Positions 52,479 through 60,973 of a DNA stretch of 64,000 nt are shown in pieces. Each line of letters starts with the position of its first letter. Positions within the stretch are counted from its first letter, which is position 1. A program made the position numbers and the translations under genes. The notes beneath the pieces are model-generated. The model had not been told where the DNA came from. It was given only the letters and a program-made list of their open reading frames with translations, and made no database searches. The DNA is taken from positions 1 to 64,000 of the forward strand of contig JAVTVZ010000051.1 in NCBI GenBank assembly GCA_032229625.1. Direction: 5' to 3'. Origin of the DNA: Kineosphaera sp032229625. Its GTDB lineage: Bacteria > Actinomycetota > Actinomycetes > Actinomycetales > Dermatophilaceae.

Positions 52479-52805
52479 GTCCCGTTCGGGCGCTGAGCCC
52501 CCGCTCGGGCACCGAGTCCTTGTGGGAGGACTGAGTCCTCGCTCGGGCGCCGAGTCCTTGCGAGAGGACTGAGTCCTCGCTCGGGCGCCGAGCGTCGGGC
52601 GGCGCACCACGTGACGGCCAGGGTTTCGCGCCCCCGGCGCCGAGTCGCCCGGCTCGCGGACGTGGCGCCTGATCCCGAACTCGCGAGACCGGGCGTACTG
52701 GTCCGCCCGGTAGCAGTGGTCGCGCGGCGGCCGCAGGGTCGAGGCAGGGTCGACGCAGGGACCCCGGTCTCGCGGCGCCTCCCGGACGGCCTCCCCGAGG
52801 GGGCG
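52479..52805. other. Convergent spacer with 38-nt hairpin-forming repeats
   Basis: 327 bp without a gene. Two near-identical 38-nt units (52516-52553 and 52554-52591) and a degenerate first copy (52479-52515) follow the stop directly. Each unit contains AGTCCT...AGGACT...AGTCCT and CTCGG-GCG-CCGAG hairpins. The remaining part (52600-52805) shows nothing notable. Confidence 0.8.
52516..52591. repeat. 38-nt direct repeat (two copies)
   Basis: Copies differ at two positions only (TGTGGG versus TGCGAG). The internal stems AGTCCT/AGGACT and CTCGG/CCGAG suggest a repeated terminator or REP-like element. Confidence 0.88.
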
Positions 52806-53462
52806 TCAGGCCGGGGGCAGCGGCGTGACCGGGAGCCGCACGGTGACGTCGGCGCGCTCGGCGGTGGCCGCGACGAGCCGCGCGTTGGCCTCGTCGGTGC
52901 GCAGCACCCATTCGCGGGCCGCGGCGGGGCTGCGGCCGTGGGCGATGTGCCGCTCGATGAGTCGGTGGACCCGCAGGTCGGGGGGCACGTCGACATACCA
53001 GGTCTGCGCGAGGCAGGCCCGGGCCCGCTCCCACGCCGGGCCGTCGCTGAGCAGATAGTTGCCCTCGGTGACGACGAGCGGCACGTCGGGCGCGACGGGG
53101 ATGGCGCTGCCGATCGACTCCTCCAGGGCGCGGTCGAAGTACGGCGCGTAGACCGTCTCCCCGGGCTGCGGCGCGCACAGGCGCGCGACCAGCGCCGCAT
53201 AGCCGTCGGCGTCGAACGTCGCGATGTTGCCCTTGACGTCGGCGAGCCCCAGCCGGCGCAACTCCTGGTTGGCCAGGTGGAAGCCGTCCATCGGCACGAT
53301 GACGACCCGCGCGGGCCCCAGCGCACCGGCGATCGCCGCCGCGACCGTCGACTTGCCCGAGCCCGGTGCCCCGACGAGCCCGATGACCGTGCGTCGGCCC
53401 GCGACGGCGAGCGCGTCCGCGCGGGCGACCGCCGCCTCCAGGGAATCCACCACGGCTGTCAT
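52806..53462 (-). CDS. P-loop nucleoside/sugar kinase (uridine-kinase-like)
   Basis: 218 aa. Walker A GAPGSGKST about residue 33, MDGFHLAN (substrate Asp), VVTEGNYLL and the C-terminal LIERHIAHGRSPAAAREWV lid region place it in the nucleoside/nucleotide kinase family that includes YggC-like and FrcK-like fructose kinases. ATG at 53462. The substrate could be a sugar or a nucleoside; a PfkB kinase upstream on the same strand favours carbohydrate metabolism. Confidence 0.85.
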   Translation of the reverse strand: MTAVVDSLEAAVARADALAVAGRRTVIGLVGAPGSGKSTVAAAIAGALGPARVVIVPMDGFHLANQELRRLGLADVKGNIATFDADGYAALVARLCAPQPGETVYAPYFDRALEESIGSAIPVAPDVPLVVTEGNYLLSDGPAWERARACLAQTWYVDVPPDLRVHRLIERHIAHGRSPAAAREWVLRTDEANARLVAATAERADVTVRLPVTPLPPA

Positions 53463-53688
53463 CGATGACCTCGCCCCTCGTCCGGCCGGGTGCGTGTCGC
53501 GCCCGGTCTGCTGCCGCGCCTGGCCGGCCGGCCGCCCCTCGCGTCGCGGCGGGGGCGTGTGGCGGTGGCGTCGCTGTGAGCCGATGCTGCCAGGAATCAG
53601 CGTGGTGGCGCGGCCCCGGGGTCCTCGACCGCTGCCGACGACGCGACGCACACAGGTCCGCGTGCGCGTCGACGAACGTGTCGACGTG

Positions 53689-53718
53689 CCGACACGCTGG
53701 TGATCGCCGGCGTGTCGG
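53689..53718. promoter_or_regulatory. Dyad A: candidate operator upstream of P-loop kinase gene
   Basis: Perfect 9-bp arms CCGACACGC / GCGTGTCGG around TGGTGATCGCCG. A near-copy occurs at 55496-55531. The centre GGTGATCGCC is itself almost palindromic, which fits a dimeric regulator. It lies about 230 bp upstream of the kinase start; the rest of the 294-bp spacer holds nothing else recognisable. Confidence 0.45.
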
Positions 53719-53756
53719 TGCGTCCATCGGTTCGGCGAGGGCTGGTCGGCGGCGTG

Positions 53757-54965
53757 TCAGCTCGGGTCGCGGGCGCTGATCCAGGCGCGTGTGCCGCGGT
53801 ACCGGCAGGATTCGGCGGCGACGCGCGCCGCGACGCGCAGCGCAGCGGCGGGCGCGGCCCCGCACGCCCGCTCCCACGCGTAGGCGCCGTGCAGCACGTC
53901 GCCCGCCCCGAGGGTGTCGACGACCTCCACGGCCGGCGGGTCGATGAGCGTCGCGGCCGGCGTGGCGTCGCCCGGTCCGCCGGGATGGGTGGGGCCCTCG
54001 TCGGCCGTCCGCAGCCGGATCGGCCCGGCTCCGTCCGTCACCGCCGCGACCTCCGGTCCCTTCGCGAGCAGGGCTCGCAGCAGCGCATCGCCGCCCAGCG
54101 CGCCGTCGAGCCGGAAGTCCGCGGAGCAGACGGCGTCCGAGCAGCGCCCGATCAGTCGCGGGAGGTGCGGCTTCCACCGGCCCGCGTCGAGCACCACCGG
54201 GAGGGCGAGTGGTCGCCCCGCTTCCTGCGCCGGCGCCGCGGGGCGGGCCCGCCGGTCACCGGGGCGCCCGTCGGTCGGATCGGACCGGTCGGAGGCGTCG
54301 CGCGGCGCGCCGCCGTCGCCGACACGCGAGGCGTGGAGGTCGAGGACGAGGTGCGCGAGGTCGGGATGGTGACCGTCGAGTTCGATGACGGCCACGCCCG
54401 GGGCGGGCGGGTCGTGCCGTAGGTCGACGTCGCCAGTGGCAGAGGCGGATTCGCGGATCGTGGCGCTGCCGTGCGCCATACCGTCGGCGTGGTCGGCGTG
54501 GTCGGCGTGGTCGGCGTGGTCGGCGTGGTCGGAGTGGTCGGCGAGTGTGGCGGCGAGGCGTTCGCGCACGGCGGATCGGCCGGCGGGATCGAGTGGCGGG
54601 GTGCGCCCGGCGTCGGTCGAGATGATCTGACGCCGGCCGGTCGCGGCCTCGACGGCGACGGCGGACACCGCCGGCGCATAGCCGGGGGCTGCCGCGTCGA
54701 CGAGCGTGACGTCGTGGGCGCGCAGGTCGGCGGCGATGAGGGCACCGATGGGGGAATCCCCGACGCGGGTCACCAGCACCGCGCGCCCGCCGAGCGCGGC
54801 ATACGTCACCGCCGCGTTGAGCGCCGGCCCCCCGGCGGCGACCTCCTGCCACAGGGCCGTCGCCTTGGCGTCCGGCCCCGGCAGCCGCTCGACGCGCTGG
54901 ACGAGATCCAGCGTCGCCAGCCCCACGAAGAGCCCGATCGGCCCCGCCGCAGTCCCCTGGGGCAT
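53757..54965 (-). CDS. PfkB-family carbohydrate/nucleoside kinase with His-Ala-Asp repeat
   Basis: 402 aa. Ribokinase fold: VGLATLDLVQRVERLPGPDAKATA at the start, AAGGPALNAAVTYAALGG, and the catalytic DTLGAGDVLHGAY near 350 with Asp as base. A roughly 60-80-residue insertion after residue 140 includes a DHADHADHADHADHAD run (9-nt repeats at 54485-54545) and Arg/Pro-rich linkers. ATG at 54965 follows AAGGAG. The family phosphorylates ribose, fructose, adenosine and similar compounds; the substrate is unknown. The repeat could bind metal. Confidence 0.87.
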   Translation of the reverse strand: MPQGTAAGPIGLFVGLATLDLVQRVERLPGPDAKATALWQEVAAGGPALNAAVTYAALGGRAVLVTRVGDSPIGALIAADLRAHDVTLVDAAAPGYAPAVSAVAVEAATGRRQIISTDAGRTPPLDPAGRSAVRERLAATLADHSDHADHADHADHADHADGMAHGSATIRESASATGDVDLRHDPPAPGVAVIELDGHHPDLAHLVLDLHASRVGDGGAPRDASDRSDPTDGRPGDRRARPAAPAQEAGRPLALPVVLDAGRWKPHLPRLIGRCSDAVCSADFRLDGALGGDALLRALLAKGPEVAAVTDGAGPIRLRTADEGPTHPGGPGDATPAATLIDPPAVEVVDTLGAGDVLHGAYAWERACGAAPAAALRVAARVAAESCRYRGTRAWISARDPS

Positions 54966-55356
54966 CCGCACTCCTTGTCGCCGCTCGTGCGCCGCGCGTG
55001 GCGGCACCGGATCGCAGTCCGCCGTCACCCTCCCACGGCCGACCCATGGCGCGGGGTCGACGACGACGGCCGGCAGGGGCCGGGCGGGGCACAGTGGGCG
55101 ATCAGCGGGCGACCGGTGGGCGACCTACGAGTCCTGGGCCCGGCGGCAGGCGCGCTCGGATCCGGCGTCAGGCACGAGGCCGGGCATGGGACGACCCGCG
55201 GGCTGCCGGTGGACCGGCCCCCCGGGTGGACGAAACCGGGGCTACCCGCGGGCCGCGGTGACTGCCGTGAAGTGGCAGCACACCCGTCCGTTCGCCGACG
55301 CTGCCCCCGGCCGGCGCTCGCGAGGAGCTGCGGGGGAGGAGTCGGGGACGGCTGCG

Positions 55357-55395
55357 CTAGCGCGCAGTCACCTCACGTGTCCGATCAGTCTTCAC
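55357..55395 (-). CDS. 12-codon micro-ORF (MKTDRTREVTAR) with extended Shine-Dalgarno
   Basis: GTG at 55395 to TAG at 55357-55359. It is directly preceded (one nt) by a 19-nt leader (55397-55415) complementary to the 3' end of 16S rRNA at 18 positions, with a possible G-U pair at the other. The GGAGG core lies 11 nt upstream of the GTG. Too short for standard gene finders. It could be a leader peptide controlling the pfkB-type gene 390 nt downstream, or a stand-alone peptide. I do not recognise a named family. The start codon might also be different if the ribosome uses the long pairing in another way. Confidence 0.5.
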   Translation of the reverse strand: MKTDRTREVTAR

Positions 55396-55396
55396 T

Positions 55397-55415
55397 GGCT
55401 GGACCACCTCCTTTC
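55397..55415 (-). promoter_or_regulatory. Hyper-extended ribosome-binding sequence
   Basis: The minus strand carries GAAAGGAGGTG followed by GTCCAGCC. Its complement matches GGCTGGATCACCTCCTTTC of the 16S 3' end at 18 of 19 positions. Ordinary sites in this window match 5-8. Confidence 0.6.
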
Positions 55416-55427
55416 CCGTGTCCTTCG

Positions 55428-55456
55428 ACGGTAGGCGCGCGGCCGGCGGGCGACAA
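55428..55456 (-). promoter_or_regulatory. Promoter-like sequence upstream of micro-ORF
   Basis: TTGTCG (55456-55451) and TACCGT (55433-55428) separated by exactly 17 nt on the minus strand, matching housekeeping-sigma spacing. Transcription would begin about 8 nt before the extended ribosome-binding sequence. Confidence 0.45.
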
Positions 55457-55495
55457 CGGGCTTTTCGCGGTCCCGCCGCCGGCGCACCGCACGAC

Positions 55496-55531
55496 GTGCG
55501 GACACGCCGGTGATCGCCCGCGTGTCTGCAC
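55496..55531. promoter_or_regulatory. Dyad B: candidate operator upstream of micro-ORF promoter
   Basis: Arms GTGCGGACACGC / GCGTGTCTGCAC pair at 11 of 12 positions around CGGTGATCGCCC. The 10-nt centre is identical to dyad A at 53689. It lies about 40 nt upstream of the -35-like box. Confidence 0.5.
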
Positions 55532-55788
55532 GCCGACGGGTTCGCCCACGGGGAAGTGGGTCGGCATCGCGCGCCGCGTCTGCGCTCGCCGCGTCTGCAC
55601 CCACCGCGTCTGCACGGACCACGCGTTCGGTGCACTGACCGCGCTCCCGGCGCAGACCTGTAGGTCGTAGGGCGCGCAGGCGTGCCTGGGGCGAGGTCTG
55701 TGGGTCGCCGGGGAGTGTCGGGAGTGTCGGGGAGTGCCGGGAGTGCCGGGCGGGCGACGCAGGGCAGGGGGAGGCCCACGACCCGGGC

Positions 55789-56289
55789 ATGATGAGCGGC
55801 ATGGCGGGTGAACTCAGCGGGCGGGTGCGACGACCGCACGGCATCGACGTGGACGATCCGGCGCTCGCGGCGTTCTGGTCGGTGCGGCTGCTGTGCTCCC
55901 TGACGACGCTGCGCGCGGACGGCACCCCGCATGTCGTGCCCGTGGGCGCCACGCTCGACGTGCCGGGGCGGCTCGTGCGCGTGATCACCTCCGGCGACTC
56001 GGTCAAGGCCCGACAGGTCGCCCGTGCGGGCCGCGAGGGTGCGCCGATCGCGCTGTGCCAGTACGAGGGTCGCTACTGGTGCACGATCGAGGGCCGGGCG
56101 CGCGTCCTGACCGACGCGGACGCGGTGGGCGACGCCGAGCGCCGCTACGCCCAGCGCTACCGCACCCCGCGGCCCAACCCGTCGCGCGTCGTGCTCGCCG
56201 CCGACATCACCCGCGTGCTCGGCACCCTGCCGCCGCTGCCCGACGAGACCGATCCGGCAGCGGGCGAAGGGAACTCACCTGGCCGCTGA
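55789..56289 (+). CDS. PPOX-class / F420-dependent flavoprotein family
   Basis: 166-aa split-barrel protein of the pyridoxamine-phosphate-oxidase-like family: LLCSLTTLRADGTPHVVPVGATLD, TSGDSVKARQVARAG and YWCTIEGRARVLTD are typical of actinobacterial TIGR03618-like F420-dependent members. Three close ATG codons (55789, 55792, 55801) compete for the start. It is likely an F420- or FMN-binding reductase or cofactor-binding protein; which cofactor cannot be decided. Confidence 0.82.
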   Translation: MMSGMAGELSGRVRRPHGIDVDDPALAAFWSVRLLCSLTTLRADGTPHVVPVGATLDVPGRLVRVITSGDSVKARQVARAGREGAPIALCQYEGRYWCTIEGRARVLTDADAVGDAERRYAQRYRTPRPNPSRVVLAADITRVLGTLPPLPDETDPAAGEGNSPGR

Positions 56290-56494
56290 GCTTGTCGGTG
56301 GTGCCGCGTATCGTCGCGCCTGAACCACCGACGAGCCCGCCGGATCCACCGACGAGCCCGTCCGCTGCCCCCTCGGTGCGCCGCCAGGGCCGACGCGCGT
56401 GTCCTCGCGCGGCCGGTCCGGGCGTCCGCCGTGGGATGAGGTGCCGGCCGCGCGGTGGTTCCGGCGGACCGCGCGCGACGATCGGAGACCTGGC

Positions 56495-59400
56495 GTGCAT
56501 CTCTTGACCCGGCTCAGCCTGGCGAATCGTGTCGTCGTCGCGCTCATGACGTTGCTGCTCATGGCCGTCGGCGTCTTTGCGGCGTCGTCGTTGAAGCAGG
56601 AGCTCTTCCCCTCGCTCGAGCTGCCCACGGCGGCGGTCGTGGCCGCGTATCCGGGGGCTGCGCCGGACGTCGTCGAGCGCGAGGTGACCGGCCCGCTGGA
56701 GGACGCGCTGCGCCCGATCGCCGGCGTGACGACGGTGACGAGCACGACGACCCGCGGGGTCAGCCAGCTCACGGTGCAGTGGGACTACGGGCAGGACTCC
56801 GACAAGGTGCGCTCCGACATCGATGCGGCCGTGTCGGGGCTGCGGCAGCGGCTGCCCACCGGCGTCGAGCCGCAGGTGCTCGGCGGCAGCCTCGACGCGA
56901 TCCCGATCGTCGCGCTGTCCGTCACCTCCGACGACGACGAGGCGACCCTGGCCCGCAAGCTCGAGGACGTCGCCGTGCCGGAGCTGGCCGGCATCGACGG
57001 CGTGCGCAGCGTGTCGGTCTCCGGGGCGCGTCAGGACCAGATCGTCATCACGTTCCGCCCGGCCGACGTCACCCGCTACGGGGTGACTACGACGATGCTG
57101 CCGCAGGTGCTGCAGGCCGCCGGGGCCACCGTGCCGGCCGGTGACGTGCAGGCCCGCGGCGGGCGCGTGGACGTGCAGGTCGGCGAGCCGCTGACGAGCA
57201 TCAAGGACCTCAAGGAGGTGCGGCTGCAGGGTAGCGACGGCCCGGTGCGCCTGTCGCAGGTCGCCGACGTCAGCGCCGAGCCCGAGGCCGCGACGACGAT
57301 CTCGCGGACCAACGGGGAGCCCTCCCTCGGGCTGGCCGTCGTCAAGGACACCGACGGCAACACGGTCTCGGTCGCCCACGACGTGCAGGCCGCGCTGCCC
57401 GGGATCGCGCGGTCGCTGGGCGGTGACGCGCGCTTCAGCACGGTCTTCGACCAGGCGCCCTTCATCGAGAAGTCCATCGAGAATCTCGGCACCGAGGGCC
57501 TGCTCGGACTCGTCTTCGCGATCCTGGTGATCTTCGTCTTCCTGCTGTCGGTGCGCTCCACCGTCATCGCGGCCATCTCGATCCCCGCGTCGCTGCTCAT
57601 CGCGCTCATCGGGCTGTGGTGGGGCGACCAGACGCTCAACATCTTCACGCTCGGGGCGTTGACCGTGGCCATCGGCCGCGTCGTCGACGACTCGATCGTC
57701 GTCATCGAGAACATCAAGCGGCACGTCGGCCTCGGTGAGCGCGGCTCCGAGGCGATCGTGCGGGCCGTCCGCGAGGTCGCCGGGGCCGTCACCGCCTCGA
57801 CGATCACGACGGTCGCGGTCTTCCTGCCGCTCGGGCTGGTGTCCGGGGAGGTCGGGGAGCTCTTCCGACCCTTCGCGCTGACGGTCTCGATCTCGCTGCT
57901 CGCCTCGCTGCTGGTGTCGCTGACGATCGTGCCGGTGCTCGCGTCGTGGTTCATGATGCCGCGGCGCGGCGGGGGTCGGTCGCCGGTGCAGCGGTGGCGC
58001 GAGCGTCGTGCACGCGCCCGGTCCGGCCGCGCGGAGGGCGGGACCCACGACGGTCGCGACGTCGCCCCGGAGGCGGCCCGCACCGACGACGCACACCCCT
58101 CGGGGGTGAGCATGGGGGAGAGCACGGGGGTGAGCACGGGGGAGACCACGGGCGCGGACCGGCGGCTCGAGCCCGCGGGCGGGACCGCCGCGACCGCCGG
58201 GGCCGCCGGGGCCGCCGGGGCCGCCGGGTCCGAGGCGCCGGTCCACGATCACGAGGCGATGACGTGGCTGCAGCGGCCGTATGTGCCGACGCTGCGGTGG
58301 GCGCTGGGGCACCGGGTCGTCACGCTGCTGGTGTCGGCGGCGCTCTTCGCCGGGTCGATGGCGCTCGTGCCGCAGCTGCGCACCGACTTCCTCGGCGACT
58401 CGGGCCAGGACACGCTCAGCGTGGCTCAGACGATGCCGCCGGGCACGACGCTGGAGGCGACCGACGCGGCCGCCCGACGGGTCGAGGACGTGCTGCGCGC
58501 CGACCCGGCGATCGCGTCGGTGCAGTCGACGGTCGGCGGCGGGCAGGAGCGGGCCGCGTTCGGCGGGGCCAGCGGCTCCTCGACCGCCTCGATGGTCGTC
58601 ACGCTGCGCCAGGGCGAGTCCGCCTCGGCCGTCAGCGAGCGACTGCGCGGGGCGATCCGTGGGCTCCAGGACGTCGGTGACGTGCAGGTGCGCGCTGGTG
58701 GTGGCCCCGCGAGCTCGGACGCGTCGATCCGCGTGCAGGGCAGCGACCTGGACCAGTTGCGCGCCGGCAGCGAGCGGGTCGTCGCGATGATGCGCGACGT
58801 GCCCGGCCTGGCCGACGTGCGCAGCGACCTCGCGCAGACCTCACCGCTGCTGCAGGTCGACATCGACCCCGCCAAGGCCGCGTCCGCCGGCATGACCCAG
58901 GCCGAGGTCGGGGCGGCCGTCACCGCGGCGCTGCGCGGCACCCCGGGCGGTCAGCTCGTCGCCGGCGACACGCGCTCGGACATCATCGTGCGCAGCCAGG
59001 AGCCCGCGACCACCGTCACCGCCCTCAACCGGCTGCGGCTGCCCGTCACGCAGAAGCAGACGATGGACGCCCGCACGCAGGCCGCCGAGGGCGTCGCCGA
59101 CGAGCAACGAGCCATGCAGGAGCGGCAGGCCGCCGACGCCCGACGTCAGGCCGCCGACCAGCTCGCGCAGCTGCGCGCCGCGCGCGTGCAGGCCGCCCGC
59201 TCGGCCGCCCAGACCCAGGCCCAGCTGCGCACCGTGCGCCAGGCCGTCCAGCAGATCGCCGACGGGCTCGCGCAGGCCCGGCCGACCGGGGCCGCGGGCG
59301 TGACCGGCGGCGCGGGCGCTCCCGGCGGCGCGGGCAGCACTGGCGCTAGGGGCAGCACGGGCAGCACGGGCAGCACGGGCGCCGCCGGCGCCGCCGGCGT

Positions 59401-60973
59401 CACCGGGGCCGCGGGCCGGTCGGTGCGGGTCGCCGCCGTCGCCGCGGATCAGGCCGGCGTCTCTCGGGGTGGTGACCGTGTCGCCGCGCGCGTCGCCGCA
59501 CCGGGTGATCCGACGCCGGGTGATCCCACACCGGGTGATCCGACACCGGGAGATCCGACACCGGGCGGGACGTCGCCGGGTCAGCCTGCGCCGTCGGCGA
59601 CCTCGCCCTCTGACGCGACCGCACCGGCCGCCACGCCCGGGGCCTCGCCGTCGACGTCGGCCGGTGGCGCGTCGCCGAGCGCGACCAGCCCGACCGCGTC
59701 GGCGCCCGGCACCTCGGCGCCCTCGGCGACGGGGTCGGCCGCCCCCGCCCCGCGGGCCACGCCGACGCCGACCGCCGCGCCGCGACCCACGGCCCGACCG
59801 ACCGCACCGCCGACCGCCTCCCCGACGGCACGCCCCACCGCACGCCCCACGGCGCGCCCGTCCGGCCCGCCCACGGCGCTCCCGGTGCCGCAGTTGCCGG
59901 GCAACCTGCCCGACCCGCAGAGCATCGCGGCGGGGCTGCTGCGTCAGATCGACGCGTTCAGCGCGCAGGCCGCGCAGCAGGTCACAGCCATCGACAAGCA
60001 GATCGCGGCCCTGCAGGAGGCCCAGGCCAAGGCCGCGACGTCCGCCGAGCAGGCGCAGCGCCTGGCCGACGCCACCCGCGAGGCCCAGGAGGCGACCGGC
60101 ACGGCGCTGCGACTCGACCAGGTCGCGACCGTGCGGCAGGTCGCGGCTCCCTCGACGATCACCCGCACCGACGGCGTGCGCACCGTGACGGTCAGCGGCA
60201 CGCCCACCGGCGGTGACCTCTCCGCGACCAACACGGCGCTGCGCGACGGCCTCGCCGCGACGAGCCTGCCGGCCGGTGTCACCGCCACTATCGGAGGCGT
60301 GTCGGCGGACCAGGAGGAGGCGTTCCGTCAGCTCGGGCTCGCCATGCTCATCGCGATCGCCATCGTCTTCCTCGTCATGGTCGCGACGTTCCGCTCCCTG
60401 GCCCAGCCGCTCATCCTGCTCGTGTCGATCCCCTTCGCGGCGACGGGCGCGATCGCGTTGCTGCTGCTCACCGACACGGCGCTCGGTCTGCCCGCGATGA
60501 TCGGCCTGCTCATGCTCATCGGCATCGTCGTCACCAACGCGATCGTGCTCATCGACCTCGTCAACCAGTACAGAGCGGCCGGCGCCGGGGTCGAGGAGGC
60601 GATCATCGACGGCGCCCGGCTGCGGCTGCGGCCCATCGTCATGACCGCGATGGCGACGATCTGCGCGCTCGTGCCGATGGCTCTCGGGCTGACCGGCGGC
60701 GGGGTCTTCATCTCCCGGCCGCTGGCCGTCGTCGTCATCGGCGGGCTCATCACGTCGACGCTGCTCACCCTGCTGCTCGTGCCGGTCCTCTACGACGTGC
60801 TGGAGAGCGCGCGCGAGCGGATCGCCCGGCGCCGCGGCGGCCCCGGGCCGACCCACGAGCGGGCCGCCGGCCCGGAGGGGCCTGACGGCACCGATGGCAC
60901 TGACGGCACTGATGGCACCGACGGCCTGGGCGGGCCGCCCACCCAGGAGCTCGCGCCCACCTCACGCGCCTGA
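56495..60973 (+). CDS. RND-family efflux transporter with large coiled-coil/low-complexity insertion
   Basis: 1492 aa, against about 1050 for usual AcrB-type proteins. GTG at 56495 (VHLLTRLSLANRVVV) follows GGAGACC. Core: TM1, first porter loop, TM2-6 with the GRVVDDSIVVIENI proton-relay motif, a cytoplasmic linker with STGVSTGETTG, TM7, second loop, TM8-12. The second loop holds an insertion of about 345 residues (855-1200): a coiled coil rich in Gln/Ala/Arg (about 866-927), a collagen-like GXX stretch (928-973), PGDPT repeats (1003-1027), a Pro/Thr/Ser linker, and another coiled coil (1147-1205). No membrane-fusion protein gene is adjacent. Substrate unknown. Confidence 0.88.
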   Translation: MHLLTRLSLANRVVVALMTLLLMAVGVFAASSLKQELFPSLELPTAAVVAAYPGAAPDVVEREVTGPLEDALRPIAGVTTVTSTTTRGVSQLTVQWDYGQDSDKVRSDIDAAVSGLRQRLPTGVEPQVLGGSLDAIPIVALSVTSDDDEATLARKLEDVAVPELAGIDGVRSVSVSGARQDQIVITFRPADVTRYGVTTTMLPQVLQAAGATVPAGDVQARGGRVDVQVGEPLTSIKDLKEVRLQGSDGPVRLSQVADVSAEPEAATTISRTNGEPSLGLAVVKDTDGNTVSVAHDVQAALPGIARSLGGDARFSTVFDQAPFIEKSIENLGTEGLLGLVFAILVIFVFLLSVRSTVIAAISIPASLLIALIGLWWGDQTLNIFTLGALTVAIGRVVDDSIVVIENIKRHVGLGERGSEAIVRAVREVAGAVTASTITTVAVFLPLGLVSGEVGELFRPFALTVSISLLASLLVSLTIVPVLASWFMMPRRGGGRSPVQRWRERRARARSGRAEGGTHDGRDVAPEAARTDDAHPSGVSMGESTGVSTGETTGADRRLEPAGGTAATAGAAGAAGAAGSEAPVHDHEAMTWLQRPYVPTLRWALGHRVVTLLVSAALFAGSMALVPQLRTDFLGDSGQDTLSVAQTMPPGTTLEATDAAARRVEDVLRADPAIASVQSTVGGGQERAAFGGASGSSTASMVVTLRQGESASAVSERLRGAIRGLQDVGDVQVRAGGGPASSDASIRVQGSDLDQLRAGSERVVAMMRDVPGLADVRSDLAQTSPLLQVDIDPAKAASAGMTQAEVGAAVTAALRGTPGGQLVAGDTRSDIIVRSQEPATTVTALNRLRLPVTQKQTMDARTQAAEGVADEQRAMQERQAADARRQAADQLAQLRAARVQAARSAAQTQAQLRTVRQAVQQIADGLAQARPTGAAGVTGGAGAPGGAGSTGARGSTGSTGSTGAAGAAGVTGAAGRSVRVAAVAADQAGVSRGGDRVAARVAAPGDPTPGDPTPGDPTPGDPTPGGTSPGQPAPSATSPSDATAPAATPGASPSTSAGGASPSATSPTASAPGTSAPSATGSAAPAPRATPTPTAAPRPTARPTAPPTASPTARPTARPTARPSGPPTALPVPQLPGNLPDPQSIAAGLLRQIDAFSAQAAQQVTAIDKQIAALQEAQAKAATSAEQAQRLADATREAQEATGTALRLDQVATVRQVAAPSTITRTDGVRTVTVSGTPTGGDLSATNTALRDGLAATSLPAGVTATIGGVSADQEEAFRQLGLAMLIAIAIVFLVMVATFRSLAQPLILLVSIPFAATGAIALLLLTDTALGLPAMIGLLMLIGIVVTNAIVLIDLVNQYRAAGAGVEEAIIDGARLRLRPIVMTAMATICALVPMALGLTGGGVFISRPLAVVVIGGLITSTLLTLLLVPVLYDVLESARERIARRRGGPGPTHERAAGPEGPDGTDGTDGTDGTDGLGGPPTQELAPTSRA
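59503..59577 (+). repeat. 15-nt PGDPT repeat in RND insertion
   Basis: Four in-frame copies of CCGGGTGATCCGACA and variants encode Pro-Gly-Asp-Pro-Thr. Confidence 0.88.

Larger units (their letters stand above)
54966..55788. other. Long divergent region with micro-ORF, promoter and dyad
   Basis: 823 bp between pfkB-type and PPOX genes with no long gene. It contains, on the minus strand, a promoter-like pair (55428-55456), an extended ribosome-binding sequence and a 12-codon ORF. Dyad B lies at 55496-55531, GCGTCTGCACYCACC-type repeats at about 55566-55620, and GGGAGTGTC-type 9-nt repeats at 55712-55752. Segments near 55090-55130 repeat GGGCGACCGGT. Confidence 0.7.

Noticed and set aside
55393..55415. 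Fragment of 16S rRNA 3' end on the plus strand
   Set aside because: Only 19 nt match and nothing of the rest of 16S rRNA is present; the match is explained by an unusually long ribosome-binding sequence on the other strand, where promoter and ORF are found.
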